This document shows, piece by piece, positions 21,001 through 30,400 of a stretch of DNA of 64,000 bases; position 1 is the stretch's first letter; the number at the start of each line of letters is the position of its first letter. The notes under the pieces were generated by a model that was given only the letters and a program-made list of their open reading frames with translations, did not search any database and was not told where the DNA came from. The DNA is from Bedellia somnulentella. Lineage: Eukaryota > Arthropoda > Insecta > Lepidoptera > Bedelliidae. The position numbers were made by a program, and so were the translations under genes. The stretch covers positions 5,766,001-5,830,000 of the forward strand of contig OY755179.1 of NCBI GenBank assembly GCA_963576735.1, read 5' to 3'.

Positions 21001-22677
21001 TCCCCAGGGATCGATTTTGGGACCTATATTGTTCATAATATTCATAAATGACCTCATAAATTTTATTAAAAATATTCTGCCGGATATAAGTGTAGTCATG
21101 TATGCAGACGATACCAATTCTGTTATATCAGCGAAAACACTACCAGAGTTGGAAGAAAAGACAAATGTTGCCCTAGGTGCTTTTAATTATTGGTTTGAAC
21201 ACAATAATTTAATTTTGAATGTTGTAAAAACTAATTTAATTTTGTTTAAACCTACAATAAGAAATAAAGAAACAATAAATGTCTATTTAAATGATGTCCA
21301 AGTTTGCGCAGTGGATGTAATTAAGTATTTAGGCGTCCATATTGATTCGCAATTGAACTGGAAGAAGGAACTGACAGTGATTGAAAATTCTCTCAGCTCA
21401 GCATGTTATGCTTTGAGAAGTTTAAGGGACGAAATTGATTTAAATCATTTGAAAATGGTATATTACGCAGTTGTTGAGTCTAAACTATGTTATAGTATAA
21501 AATACTGGGGAAGTAGTTATCAGTATAATATAAGGAAAGCATTTGTTTTACAAAAAAGAGCCCTAAGAATTATCTTACGACTATCGTATAGAGAATCATG
21601 CAAAGATTTTTTTAAGAGATTAAAGATTTTAACAGTTCCTGCTCTTTATGTATACGTGCTCTTGACAAACTTTAGAGATAAATGTGGTTGCATTGAGACA
21701 GAACAGAATAAGTTAATAAGAGAGCCCAAAAGAAGAAAAGATTTCTACCTCAAACAAGAAAATGTTCCCTTGTACAAAATAGTTGAACATGCCCCAAGAT
21801 ATCAGATAACGAAAATTTATAATTGTATTCCAAATGAAATAAGACTAATAGAATCTCCTCTAGTTTTTAAGAAAAAGCTGAAAGTTTTTCTTTTAGATAA
21901 TTGTATATACAACATAAGAGAATTAGAGCATTGTATTTAATTTTTTTTTTTTTAATACTATTGAATTTTAATTTAACTCTTTGCATTTTGTGATTATTAT
22001 TTTTTGATTATTTTGATTAATTCACTTTTATTAATTGTATATTCAAAATAGATTTAAGTTAGTCCTAAGTTAGTTGTATCAATTCTGACACAATGAATAT
22101 TGTTTGATGAATAAATAAATACAAATACAATACAATAAACTAAAAAAATAATTAAATGAAACGGTAAGCTCCAACTGACTGAGATAGCTGATGAGAATTA
22201 TTAAAGAAAGATGAGGCAAAATGATGGGCCACTTGATAAAACATAACAAATTTATAAGAAACATCATTGAGGGAAAGATAGAAGGCAAGCAAGGAAGGGA
22301 AAGGCCAAGAAGAGCATACATGTATGTATGGAGATAAGAACGCAGTTCTTATATCCTAAATCATATCTTCTACCGTATTCACAAGGAGTCACAAAGTATA
22401 AGTGATGCTATTCTATGAGTTTATTGACACATTAAAGAAGGAGAGCAAAATTAAAAATGCAATTAAGAACAATACCTGTATCAGTGGGTAATAGAGGCGG
22501 GAGCTCCTTATTATCATTACACAATAGTGCAAAAACCTCCCTATGCATTCCCTCAGGTCTTTTTACAGCTTTGGCTGTAACATATTTTTTCTTTATTTTG
22601 TCCCCATGAATTATGCTATCTTTAGTTATTTCTTGGGAAGGTTGCTCAATATCTAAAATATCACGTATGTCGGACAT
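12049..22677 (-). CDS. DMAP1: DNA methyltransferase 1-associated protein 1 (DMAP1/SWC4 family)
   Basis: Eight coding exons in transcription order: 22677-22476, 16692-16529, 15706-15488, 15288-15157, 14188-13970, 13457-13316, 12947-12772, 12153-12049. All have GT/AG sites and compatible phases, totalling 452 residues (human 467). DMAP1 is a nuclear subunit of NuA4/TIP60 acetyltransferase and SWR1/SRCAP-type complexes that handle H4 acetylation and H2A.Z exchange. Landmarks: MSDIRDIL start, [31 protein letters not shown], the SANT-like segment (residues ~123-195, [20 protein letters not shown]), a basic coiled region ([36 protein letters not shown]), [24 protein letters not shown] and the C-terminal [12 protein letters not shown]. 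The basic tail seen in vertebrates is absent. Intron 1 (5.8 kb) holds an antisense LINE. Exon 1 of a - strand gene at 22677 leaves only 1.8 kb to the next gene. Confidence 0.95.
12545..12755 (+). mobile_element. SINE-2 copy in DMAP1 intron 7
   Basis: TTAAGTGATTGTTGGGCGAT, GGTTGGAGACCCATCACC and ATAGCCGTTAGTTGTAT. It contains an internal repeat of CCATAACTTCCAAAAGTGGC/AAAGTGGCTGCGG. It ends about 20 bases from the exon 7 donor. Confidence 0.7.
14231..14440 (+). mobile_element. LINE-A 3' fragment in DMAP1 intron 4
   Basis: Matches the LINE-A C-terminus: TTAGTAGAGGACGACC, GAAGCTAGAGAGGTTTGCCA and CAAAGTGGCGATTGATAGTC, then a short TATG-like tail. Frameshifted, antisense to DMAP1. Confidence 0.75.
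14441..14840. repeat. Tandem relics of DMAP1 exon 5 inside intron 4
   Basis: Exon 5 phrases recur in the same orientation as the exon. Copy 1 (14471-14564) has GGGCGGGCCTTGTTCTGTC, GGGATATCAGC and TTTTGCGGTCGCG. Copy 2 (14586-14690) has GGCTCGGGCACGCCTTGC, GGATATCAGCTTTTGTAGG and TTTCCTAGCTTCGATC. A third piece at 14808-14832 has AGAGCATGTGTTCTTTGTC, matching the 5' end of the exon. Both copies are preceded by ACCCTAAAACA...TAAAAGAAGG, so the unit is about 115-125 bp. All are degraded and none has intact splice sites in frame. Confidence 0.75.
15824..16216 (+). mobile_element. LINE-A 3' fragment in DMAP1 intron 2
   Basis: Translates to the LINE-A C-terminus (RLCDRVRN ... [12 protein letters not shown] ... 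[12 protein letters not shown]) with an in-frame stop at FGHI*RMDD, then (TATG)n. Antisense to DMAP1. Confidence 0.85.
16772..17439. mobile_element. MITE-3, piggyBac-like ends with TTAA, hosting a second MITE
   Basis: Left end TTAACACGTTAACAGTCC, right end GGGACTTTTAACGTGTTAA. The ends are inverted repeats (one mismatch in ~17) bounded by TTAA, the piggyBac target. The interior is split by MITE-4 at 16877-17266. No transposase. Lies in DMAP1 intron 1, 80 bases from exon 2. Confidence 0.65.
16874..17269. mobile_element. MITE-4, 23-bp inverted ends and TAA target duplication
   Basis: Body 16877-17266. The left end GGGGTTGTCCATTAATCACG is inverted at the right end, giving a 23-bp inverted match. 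TAA flanks it on both sides (16874-16876 and 17267-17269), which fits the 3-bp TWA target of PIF/Harbinger elements. Internal C-runs (CCCCCCTCCCCC) occur near both ends. No open frame. Confidence 0.7.
17475..18092 (-). mobile_element. LINE-A 3' fragment in DMAP1 intron 1
   Basis: A 600-bp diverged copy of the LINE-A 3' region, from TAGGGTAGACATAGACTATC through TTGACAAACCTCTCTAGC to TCCATCCCTAGTAAACAC. It abuts the 5' end of LINE-B. Confidence 0.8.
18098..18381 (+). pseudogene. LINE-B endonuclease, N-terminal fragment
   Basis: Frame reading [34 protein letters not shown] and [11 protein letters not shown], typical of the apurinic-type endonuclease of CR1/jockey LINEs. It is cut at 18381 by the insert, after which the frame is not LINE. 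Confidence 0.7.
18377..19348. mobile_element. 962-bp insertion in LINE-B with 5-bp target duplication
   Basis: AGTGG at 18377-18381 recurs at 19344-19348. Removing 18382-19343 plus one copy of AGTGG restores the endonuclease frame. The insert begins ATCGTCCCAGCTTCGCACGG, contains a (GACA)n microsatellite near 19195-19220 preceded by CGTCGAGTAGTTTTTG, and ends TTATAAGTATAGATA. No coding frame. Class unassigned. Confidence 0.7.
19344..19940 (+). pseudogene. LINE-B endonuclease, C-terminal part
   Basis: Includes [18 protein letters not shown], the conserved MICGDFNVN motif, [11 protein letters not shown] and the catalytic His region [10 protein letters not shown] single frameshift near 19915-19940 separates it from the reverse transcriptase frame: the +2 frame reads on smoothly into the RT. 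Confidence 0.75.
19967..21940 (+). CDS. LINE-B reverse transcriptase
   Basis: 657 codons without a stop. RT motifs: [18 protein letters not shown], motif [11 protein letters not shown], motif [15 protein letters not shown] and catalytic YADD at 21101-21112. The palm and thumb regions continue to [30 protein letters not shown] and the CR1/jockey-type C-terminus [20 protein letters not shown]. The Met at 19967 is internal; the original start is upstream in the endonuclease. The frame is intact, so the copy is fairly young. Confidence 0.85.
   Translation: MKRFLCSCNKTELHPSIQEYKVKYIRLFRKVIRLTKQLTLQNKLHESKNASKTIWSIVNKHKNTGKKCEKEITLKVEDKIIQNSLEVANIFATEFDHGSKLRIAQNNINRLVHKQIIDAYTDRIDQNIDFTETKIDEVTRIIKRMKNKHSCGYDEIPISVIKENLDLLAEPLTIFFNKCIKQNLFPDQLKIARVLPIYKKGSKTDPKNYRPISLLPVISKVYEKLLKNRLLNHLTTHNIISKRQFGYQHNMGTKDAIDTFLDDVTLNLNSKLKIGALVLDLKSAFDTMEHEILEYKLKHYGVNGIFLVLLHSYLTNRKQIVEVKGTEANNEITNKSKIIDITRGVPQGSILGPILFIIFINDLINFIKNILPDISVVMYADDTNSVISAKTLPELEEKTNVALGAFNYWFEHNNLILNVVKTNLILFKPTIRNKETINVYLNDVQVCAVDVIKYLGVHIDSQLNWKKELTVIENSLSSACYALRSLRDEIDLNHLKMVYYAVVESKLCYSIKYWGSSYQYNIRKAFVLQKRALRIILRLSYRESCKDFFKRLKILTVPALYVYVLLTNFRDKCGCIETEQNKLIREPKRRKDFYLKQENVPLYKIVEHAPRYQITKIYNCIPNEIRLIESPLVFKKKLKVFLLDNCIYNIRELEHCI
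22145..22325 (+). mobile_element. LINE-C 3' fragment
   Basis: Encodes a fragment of GKMMGHLI(R/K)H ... [13 protein letters not shown], the same C-terminal domain as the copy at 34660-35010. Immediately follows the LINE-B tail. Confidence 0.65.
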
Positions 22678-22974
22678 TTCTGCACTTTTAATTGCTCAGA
22701 TTAAATTAAAACAAATTAAACACCGAATAATAATAAATCTGGTTTAGTTATTGATTTGATTCAATTCAGTTTTATTGATGATTCTTAATTTTTGTGACTG
22801 ACAGTATCCCTATCAACCAAACGCTTATTGACATAGAATTTGATACTCTTTGAAACAATCACGGATTTAGTAGAGCCGGGTGTACACTATGAAGGCAAAC
22901 AGAATATATGCGTAACGTAATTGATGTTTCACTTGGAAGTCCATTGGGAAGTGCAAAGATTTAAGTGACTTTAG

Positions 22975-23222
22975 CTTGTATAGTACCGGCTTAGAATGCC
23001 ACTACACCTTTCTACCCACGGGTGTCGTAAGAGGCGACTGAGGGTACGGGGCTTTTTTAAGTGGTTTTTGGGCGATGTGGTTGGAGACCCATCACCAACA
23101 ATACTTTATTTTTTAACTTATCAACTTCCAAATGTGGCTGAGGAGGAGGAGTTTCTAGCTCTGAAGCTCTGGCAACCAGTTTTTGGGATTTATGGCCGTG
23201 ATTATATGTTATGTATGTATGT
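22975..23222 (+). mobile_element. SINE-2 copy
   Basis: Starts TGTATAGTACCGGCTTAGAA and includes CACGGGTGTCGTAAGAGGCG, GGTTGGAGACCCATCACC, ATGGCCGTGATTATATG and a (TATG)n tail. About 300 bases upstream of the DMAP1 start. Confidence 0.8.
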
Positions 23223-23229
23223 AGATTGT

Positions 23230-24060
23230 GCGGTGGTTTCACAAAAAGTTATATAATATTATTAATCTATAAAGAAGTAATGTCTGTTAATATTTGTCAA
23301 GAAGTAGTGTTAAATCGTGAGAAATAAATAAATCTAAGACTAGTTTTGGCAACAAACAACTTGTGATGTTTTCGGGCTTTCTCATAGTAAAGTGAAAAGA
23401 GTCGTGGACTGTGGCCAAATAACTCTATTCAGGGAATGGAATTACTCCTTCTTTCCTTTTTTTAAATTAAGCTTGACCTTATTTCTAGTGTTACAGTATG
23501 CCTAGTACTAACTTTACTAAATTGACTTATTTGCTCTGTAGCCTACATCAAATACTTCAAACAGCTACCACGTATTCTTTCGTATATACAGTCAAAAGGT
23601 GGCCGCATCTTTCTTTATTGGTCAAACATATACGCCCTCGCTTAATTTCACTGAACCAGTGATACACAGTTACTTTAGAAGGTCTTTCGTTCACAAATAC
23701 GGTTTGAAGTCTTTTTGAGGTCTATCGAACGTTTGAGTCTGAAACCCTAATTAGGTTTCAGGATATATGCGGTCATAGCGTGGAAATGTTCCCGAGGCAA
23801 ATTCATTTTTCTACGTGACAGGAAGCTTACGTATGCTTTGCAACAAAAATGGAGGGGATCTAAGAACTTTTGTATTTTTGATCCTAAATAGTTAGGCTAT
23901 TTAAGAATAAACAAAGAACAACTGCTTGTTTTTCATTCGTAATATAACAACTATTTTTCACCAAAACTTTATGAATGGCCTAGTATTTATGTCCTCTAAC
24001 CTAACCTAAGCTGTTTATTTTCTAATACATATGTAAATACAATACAATCTATGGTTGTTC
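23230..24060. other. Intergenic stretch without a recognised gene
   Basis: Between DMAP1 and the carboxypeptidase cluster. No repeat family from the window and no coding frame seen. Confidence 0.4.
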
Positions 24061-24063
24061 AGA

Positions 24064-24220
24064 GGGAGGGATTGTTAGGGAATCACTAATATTTTGGCAG
24101 TGAATTGGTTGCCGGTACACAATTTGTTTGTCGGCGCTGGCAGCTTCTATCTACCAGAACTTAAACCTAAAACTGAATGAATAAATAAGCAATTTGGACA
24201 AGGGACCAGATATGAAATGG
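24064..24220 (+). repeat. Possible LTR fragment
   Basis: A purine run (AGAGGGAGGGAT) directly precedes TGTTAGGGAATCACTAATAT, which resembles the PPT/LTR junction of the gypsy element at 5613-5635. It contains GAATAAATAAG. The far LTR end could not be placed. Confidence 0.35.
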
Positions 24221-24481
24221 TAAAAATAGTACTGTAGCAAATAAGTGAAGGTGTAGTGTAGAGTTACTTAGCTTATACCAATACAGTTTCACATGCTACC
24301 GAACTCTTTACACAATGTAGTGTGACACCCAATCCATACGGATGACACTTTATATGTTCCTGACAAACAGTGTTGCGACATACAGTATATTACTTCCACT
24401 TATTGTACTTTCTTTAGATGCAATGAAACAAATGAAGTTGAGATTGTTAATATTATATTTTGTCTTTTAAACTAAAAATAG

Positions 24482-24487
24482 TTTATT
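24482..24487 (-). terminator. Polyadenylation signal overlapping the stop of the S10 pseudoenzyme gene
   Basis: On the minus strand the stop TAA (24489-24487) runs straight into AATAAA, sharing one base. Confidence 0.45.
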
Positions 24488-27400
24488 TAATATCCGCCAA
24501 TACTTCTAAGAACCCTTCTCATAGTAATCGGACTATCAAGTGGAACCTGAAAAAATAATATAAATACACATTGCATCCGTAAAGAAGGACATTGATGACA
24601 GTGTCTTTTCTCAAGTTATATTTTATGGGTTACTAATAATGAAACAAATCATAATTTCAGTTTTTAGGTTTCTGAGTATTTCAACACTGACCCTCTTAAC
24701 CGGTGGTGTTCTAAAGAATTTTAGACTTTGCCATTCCTTATGCTCATATTATGTCCCCACCACTAAGGTACCTTCTCTGAATAGGATTCTTTGGCCTTAG
24801 TTCACCACGCTAGCTTAGTGAGGGTTGTTAGTCTATCGAACACTCACGTGATAGTAGCTGGGACTCTCGATTCCATACTGAAAGCTCTAAATGTTTACTA
24901 AAACAAGAAATGATCTGAATATATGAATCATCAGGTGCTTGTGAACGCAATATCCTAAAATAATGTCTTAGAAATGGAATTTGTCAATTTCCCCTGGAAT
25001 GAAAACCAAGTTGTCTGCATTGTTACCAAGGAAGCAGTTATAATTATGTTTAGAACTTATATACATACATATAGTCACGTCCATAAATACCAGCAATAAA
25101 GGGTAGCGTCAAAAGATTTTTGACGTCTATCGGGTCAGGTGTAATTTCAGCTTAACGAACCTGCTGGCCTGCAACGTTGATCCAATAGAAATTCAGTCTT
25201 TCCGATTGTTTGAAATAACCTTCCAAAGTTCTATTTAACACCAATGACCGGCGTGGTGCAGCCAGAAACTGTTCTTGACCATTCCATCGCAACTTATTGA
25301 CCCAGTCTAGTTGTCCTATAATAAAATAAAAACATTTATCAGTAAATCTATCGCATAGATGTTTAAAGAACAGACAGACACGGTAAACAATTTAAAATGC
25401 ATTTATGAGGAGTTGATGAATACGAGAGAAGCAAGAGTAGAGTGCCAGGATTGTACAAATTGGCGATCAATAGGCCATTCCAACCCCAATGGGACTCTTA
25501 GATTGAGTAAAAGTTACTAAGTTGTCAGTAATCCATATCTTTAACTAAAATTAGTGGCTTATCTGGTGATTGTAATTACATCATTCATTTTCCATTACTA
25601 TGGTAGTTGACTGCGAAATAATAACATTCGTAGCCTTACCTGGTGTGTTTGAAATTGCATCCAAATTACCGTTGTAGATAGTTACTACAAGATTCGTATT
25701 TTGCAAAAGTTCTTCCACTGAAAAAATCAAAGGTAATATTAATACTTTTAGTAATTTGTGTGTGATAGCGAATATTTAGGGACACCGCCCACGGTAAAAA
25801 GCGATGATAGGGGACATTTACTAGGGCGATAAATATAAGTTGCGTTGCAGCTGTGTAGTGTCGGCTTAGAATAGTACTACCCCATTGATACCCGCGGTCA
25901 TTCGTAAGAGGCGAGGGTATTTCAAAGTCACTCAAAGAGCGATGGAGCGAGCTATGCTTGGCATCACTCTGTTGGATCGCATCAGAAATGACGTGATCCG
26001 ACAGAGAACTAAAGTGGCCGACGTAGCTCATCGGATCAGCAAGTTGAAGTGGCAGTGGGCTGGTCACATCTGCCGAAGAACCGATAACCGCTGGGGAAGA
26101 CGAGTTCTTGAGTGGAGACCACGCACTGGCAGACGCAGTGTGGGGCGTCCTCCGGCCCGCTGGACCGACGACCTAAAGCAGGTGGCCGGGAGTGGTTGGA
26201 TGAGGCTGGCCGAGGACAGGAAGAGGTGGCGCGCCATGGGAGATGCCTATGTCCAGCAGTGGACGAGTGTGGGCTGATGATGATGATGATGAGGGTATTT
26301 GGGGCTTTGGAAGGGATTTTTGGGCGATGCGGTTGCGGATCCATCACAAACAATTTTTATTTTACTATCTTTCCCCACCCAATTTCCAAAAGTGGCTGAG
26401 GAATTAATATTTTGTAGCTCTGGCTACCCCATCTTGGGATTTATAGCCGTTAGTACACGTATGTATGTATTTTTTTAGGGATAGTATAACATATACACAA
26501 TAGGCACACTTGTTGGGGACATACCACCAGAGTGTAGTGATAGCGATTTTATGCTCTTTTAATGAGCATTTAGCTGTAATATTTGAAAGAAGCATTGTAG
26601 TTTTTTTCATATTGTATTTTTGTAGTTCGGCAGAGTAGGCATTCGAGAGTCAGGTTCAAAAATTTATTTAACTGCACTCGATATATGAAAACAAAATTAT
26701 CTAAATTCCGATATTCGCTCAAAATTAATGCCCGGGGAGTTAAATTGTGTTTTGTGGACTAGTCTGGCCTATAATGTATTCTATTGCATATATACGTATG
26801 CGTGAATCCTTTATTACATAGGAGATATTAATAATTATATATTACCCAAAGGTACTGCTGAAATCATAAACGAGTTTTGGAAAGCTTGAACGACCAGATC
26901 TCTTTGTTTGTCGAAACTATGATCATCAGGCACTCCAAGTGAAGGACCAATGATTCCATCCATTATCTCTTCCAACTGGAGGTCCGATTGTATTATCTTT
27001 TCAATGTTTTGTTTCTGGTTGAAGTAATCTGAAAAATATAAGTTTTTTCCTAAGTTTTTGAACTTTCTCCTTTATTCTGGTTAACATGGGAAACATTAAG
27101 TATTGTTTTTAACCGAATAAAAAAATAGGAGGTTCTCAGTTCGATTGTTTGTATGTATGTATGTATGTTTGTTCGCGATTATCTCGCGGTTGGCTAAAGT
27201 TATTTGGATGCGATTTTCAGAAAAGTATTTGTCTTATTTAAGTTTTCTGTTCTAAAAACAATTATTTCGATGAATGTTGTTGCTCACGATGTTTTCCCTC
27301 ACCGTTAACAACCATGATAAATTAACCACACATATGACTTTAGAAAAGACAAAATGGTGTCGACCCAGGATTGGAACTCGCGCCCTTCTGTTTTCGGGCG

Positions 27401-30400
27401 GGTGTTCTACCCACTGGACTATCATGTCGAATCCAAACTTAATATTAATAAAGATTTTTCGTAATTGGTTTTATCTTTTTATCGAATATAAGGAAGGAAC
27501 ATAACTGCTAGAATAAATTAAGACTTGTACTAGTATCAATTGTTCCTCAAATAGTTTCACTATTAAACAAATTATCTATTTCAAGATATTTCTGGATTTC
27601 ACCTTTATATTTTTGTGATGTTTGTCATGAAAGTTATTTCCAAACTTATTGAGACATGGCTGTTAAAACTTGGTGAATACATAAATATATTCACAATAGA
27701 AAGTAAAGTGTACCTCTAGAGGTTTCAAACTAGGCCCAAGTTAAGTTTTGTAATATGCTTGATGACAGTTTTGTTAAGCAATTACTTACAAAATGAAATA
27801 AGTGGGTTTACCTCTGTTATTATGTTGCGGTAATTTATCGACAATTCTTCTTAAATTGACTGCTACCGCTCCAGCATTTTCATTAATGTAGTTTTCTAGT
27901 GACAAAAGTTCATCAAACGCTTCTTTATTATTTCCAGCACTAAGCAATTCTTGTACATCTGTATTTAGTTTTTCTATAGCATCTCTACCAGCTCCATCTA
28001 TGTAACCTAGTTCTTCCAAATAGAATCCTAATTTGTTGAACACAACGCCAGGGTCAATAATGCCATTCCCTAAAGATATGCCTTTCACATTACGGCCAAT
28101 ATATTCTGCATCACTCTGTAAATAAAAATAATGATTATGTTTTAACTAAGGGGTGTACACAACACCCACAAAAAAATCTACTTAGGACGCAACAATGTTA
28201 CCTGTTGGAGACGAGCAGCCAATGCTAAAGCTATCTGAGCTCCGTGACCTTGTCCCATTAAATACACCGGCGTTTCTTTGTATTCCTCGTGGAGAGAGTA
28301 AAACGAGTCCAAAGTAAGGAAAAGATGTTCAGCTGGAATGAGTAAACGTGATAAAAGGAAAAAATGTAGAGGTACTTAGGATTAAGTTAAATATGCTAAA
28401 GATATTAAAATCATTAAAAGAAATTATTCAATCCTTTCCCCACTTTACTTCAAAGGTAGCTGCGGAATATCTAATTCTGAAACTATGACTACCTCCTTTT
28501 CAGATTTTGACTCAACTAAAACTCAAACGTTCACGCCGAATATCCCCGAAGGTGTTGGCAGAGGTACTAATACTTCTGAACATCACGTGACATTGTCACT
28601 TGTTGTTCAGAGTACCCACGTTTTGTTTGGACAGTGTACTCACGTGATATGGGCCAGACCTATCGCCGTTTTGTACGAATACACTGTCACTAAGTACAAC
28701 TCAGCCATGTGGGTTTCCTCAAGATGTTTTCCCTCGCCGTTAACAACCATGATAAATTAACCATTCATATGTCTTTAGAAAAGACAAATTGGTGTAAGCC
28801 CGACGCGGGATTAGAACACTTGTCGTCTGCACGATAAGTGGTGTTCTACCTTCTGAGCTATTACGTCGTTTATTTTGGCCTAATAGTTTATCTATGTATT
28901 TATGTATATCAAAATTATTTTAAAGAGAGGAGTGGTTCTCTAAGGAATACTGAACTAGATTGTACTAATCGTATTATGTTACATATTACAAATCCATTTT
29001 GAAGTTTGTTGTTATCAACGATTTGATTTAATTGAGAGATATTTCAGTATAGTTTTCAGTTTTCTGCCTCCAAGGCATGGGAAAGGATCCGTAAGCTCTA
29101 TGTAATTTTGAGAGTGATCCACAAAACAGAAAAAACAGAAGTAACTCTACTGCTCTACTGGTAAAGATTTTCTTATATGCGCTCCGTTCAGAGTAACTTT
29201 CAATCAAATGAAATACTTGAATAAGGCTAATTTGTTTTGTATTGACTTTGAGTAAAAAAGTGTTTGTTTTCGTCTAGTCGGTACAAATAAATATGCAATG
29301 TTCTGCCTTACCATTTTCTGCAACTGAAGTTGGCACTCCGCTGTTTGAAATTATTTTACTAAAGCCTGTTCCGATCGGGGAGTCTATAAAGAGCAAATTG
29401 TAGTCATCAATCTGAAATAAGTCCCTTAATCAGACCAACATACTTGGTAAAAACATTGTTGATATATGATACAAAATAGATGTCAGACATTTAGACATTT
29501 TTTCGATGATATAATTGCTAATGTTAGAGAAATACATATAATAGATTTTAAGATCTTATTGAAATCGTTTTAAAAAAAGCCAAAATATCAAATAGATTAA
29601 TAGTAAATATATGAATTACATACATAAATATATCTAAGGTTATTAATCGCTAGAAGGGGTAGGTGTAGAAGGTAGTAGTAGAGGTAGCTAGAAGGGCTAG
29701 TAGGTGCTCTCAAGCATTTCCCAATGTCCATCCTGGTTATACCCGCCGCGTACATCTATTCTCGCGACTTTCACCGTTAGTTTTATTACACCGCATTGCA
29801 GGTACTACCTTTTTACTAAGTATGTGTAAGTGCCTTTTTAGTAAATCCTTTAATATTCTCACACCGCATAAAGTTTACTTACCCAAGAATTATTTCTGAT
29901 GTTCATATTGGAATCGTAAGGCCCAAACATTGCCAAATTAGCAACACTGGCCGGTAAATCAACAACTCCATTAAGCCACAACAATATTGGTCTTTCTTCA
30001 TTATTCGTTGTTGGATAAAACCACCAGAACATATCACCTGCATCTGGTATCCTCCTGTATCCAGCATACTGCCTTACATCACCAAATGAACCATTAAGTT
30101 CTATGTTTATGACTGGTGGTTCTGCAATAGAGAATTGATAAAATATATATTTTTAATTTGTAATCACTGCCTCTCATGCGGAGTTTTGGTTTGAATCCTG
30201 AGTTGGGCGTATGCTCAAGTACTGTAAAGTAATTTTTTGAGGTTAATTTATGATGGTTCTTACGGTGACGGAAAACATCGCGAGGAAACCCACATCGCTA
30301 AGTTGTTCTACAGTACATCGCCCAAGTGGGTTAGCAGTTTAACGTCTTTTACCGAATTAGTAACCGAGACTGACTTCTTTTAAAGCACTATTACCATAAA

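Larger units (their letters stand above)
18096..22135 (+). mobile_element. LINE-B, CR1/jockey-like non-LTR retrotransposon with an internal insertion
   Basis: Endonuclease fragments at 18096-18381 and 19344-19940 and a reverse transcriptase at 19967-21940, followed by a 3' UTR ending in an AATACAAATACAATACAAT tail near 22135. The 5' end is truncated, so the first part of the endonuclease is missing. A 962-bp insert (18382-19343) splits the endonuclease. It sits antisense in DMAP1 intron 1. Confidence 0.85.

Noticed and set aside
25666..26067. Minus-strand open frame of 133 codons
   Set aside because: It overlaps exon 7 of the pseudoenzyme in another frame and then crosses SINE-2 and LINE-D. 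Not a gene.
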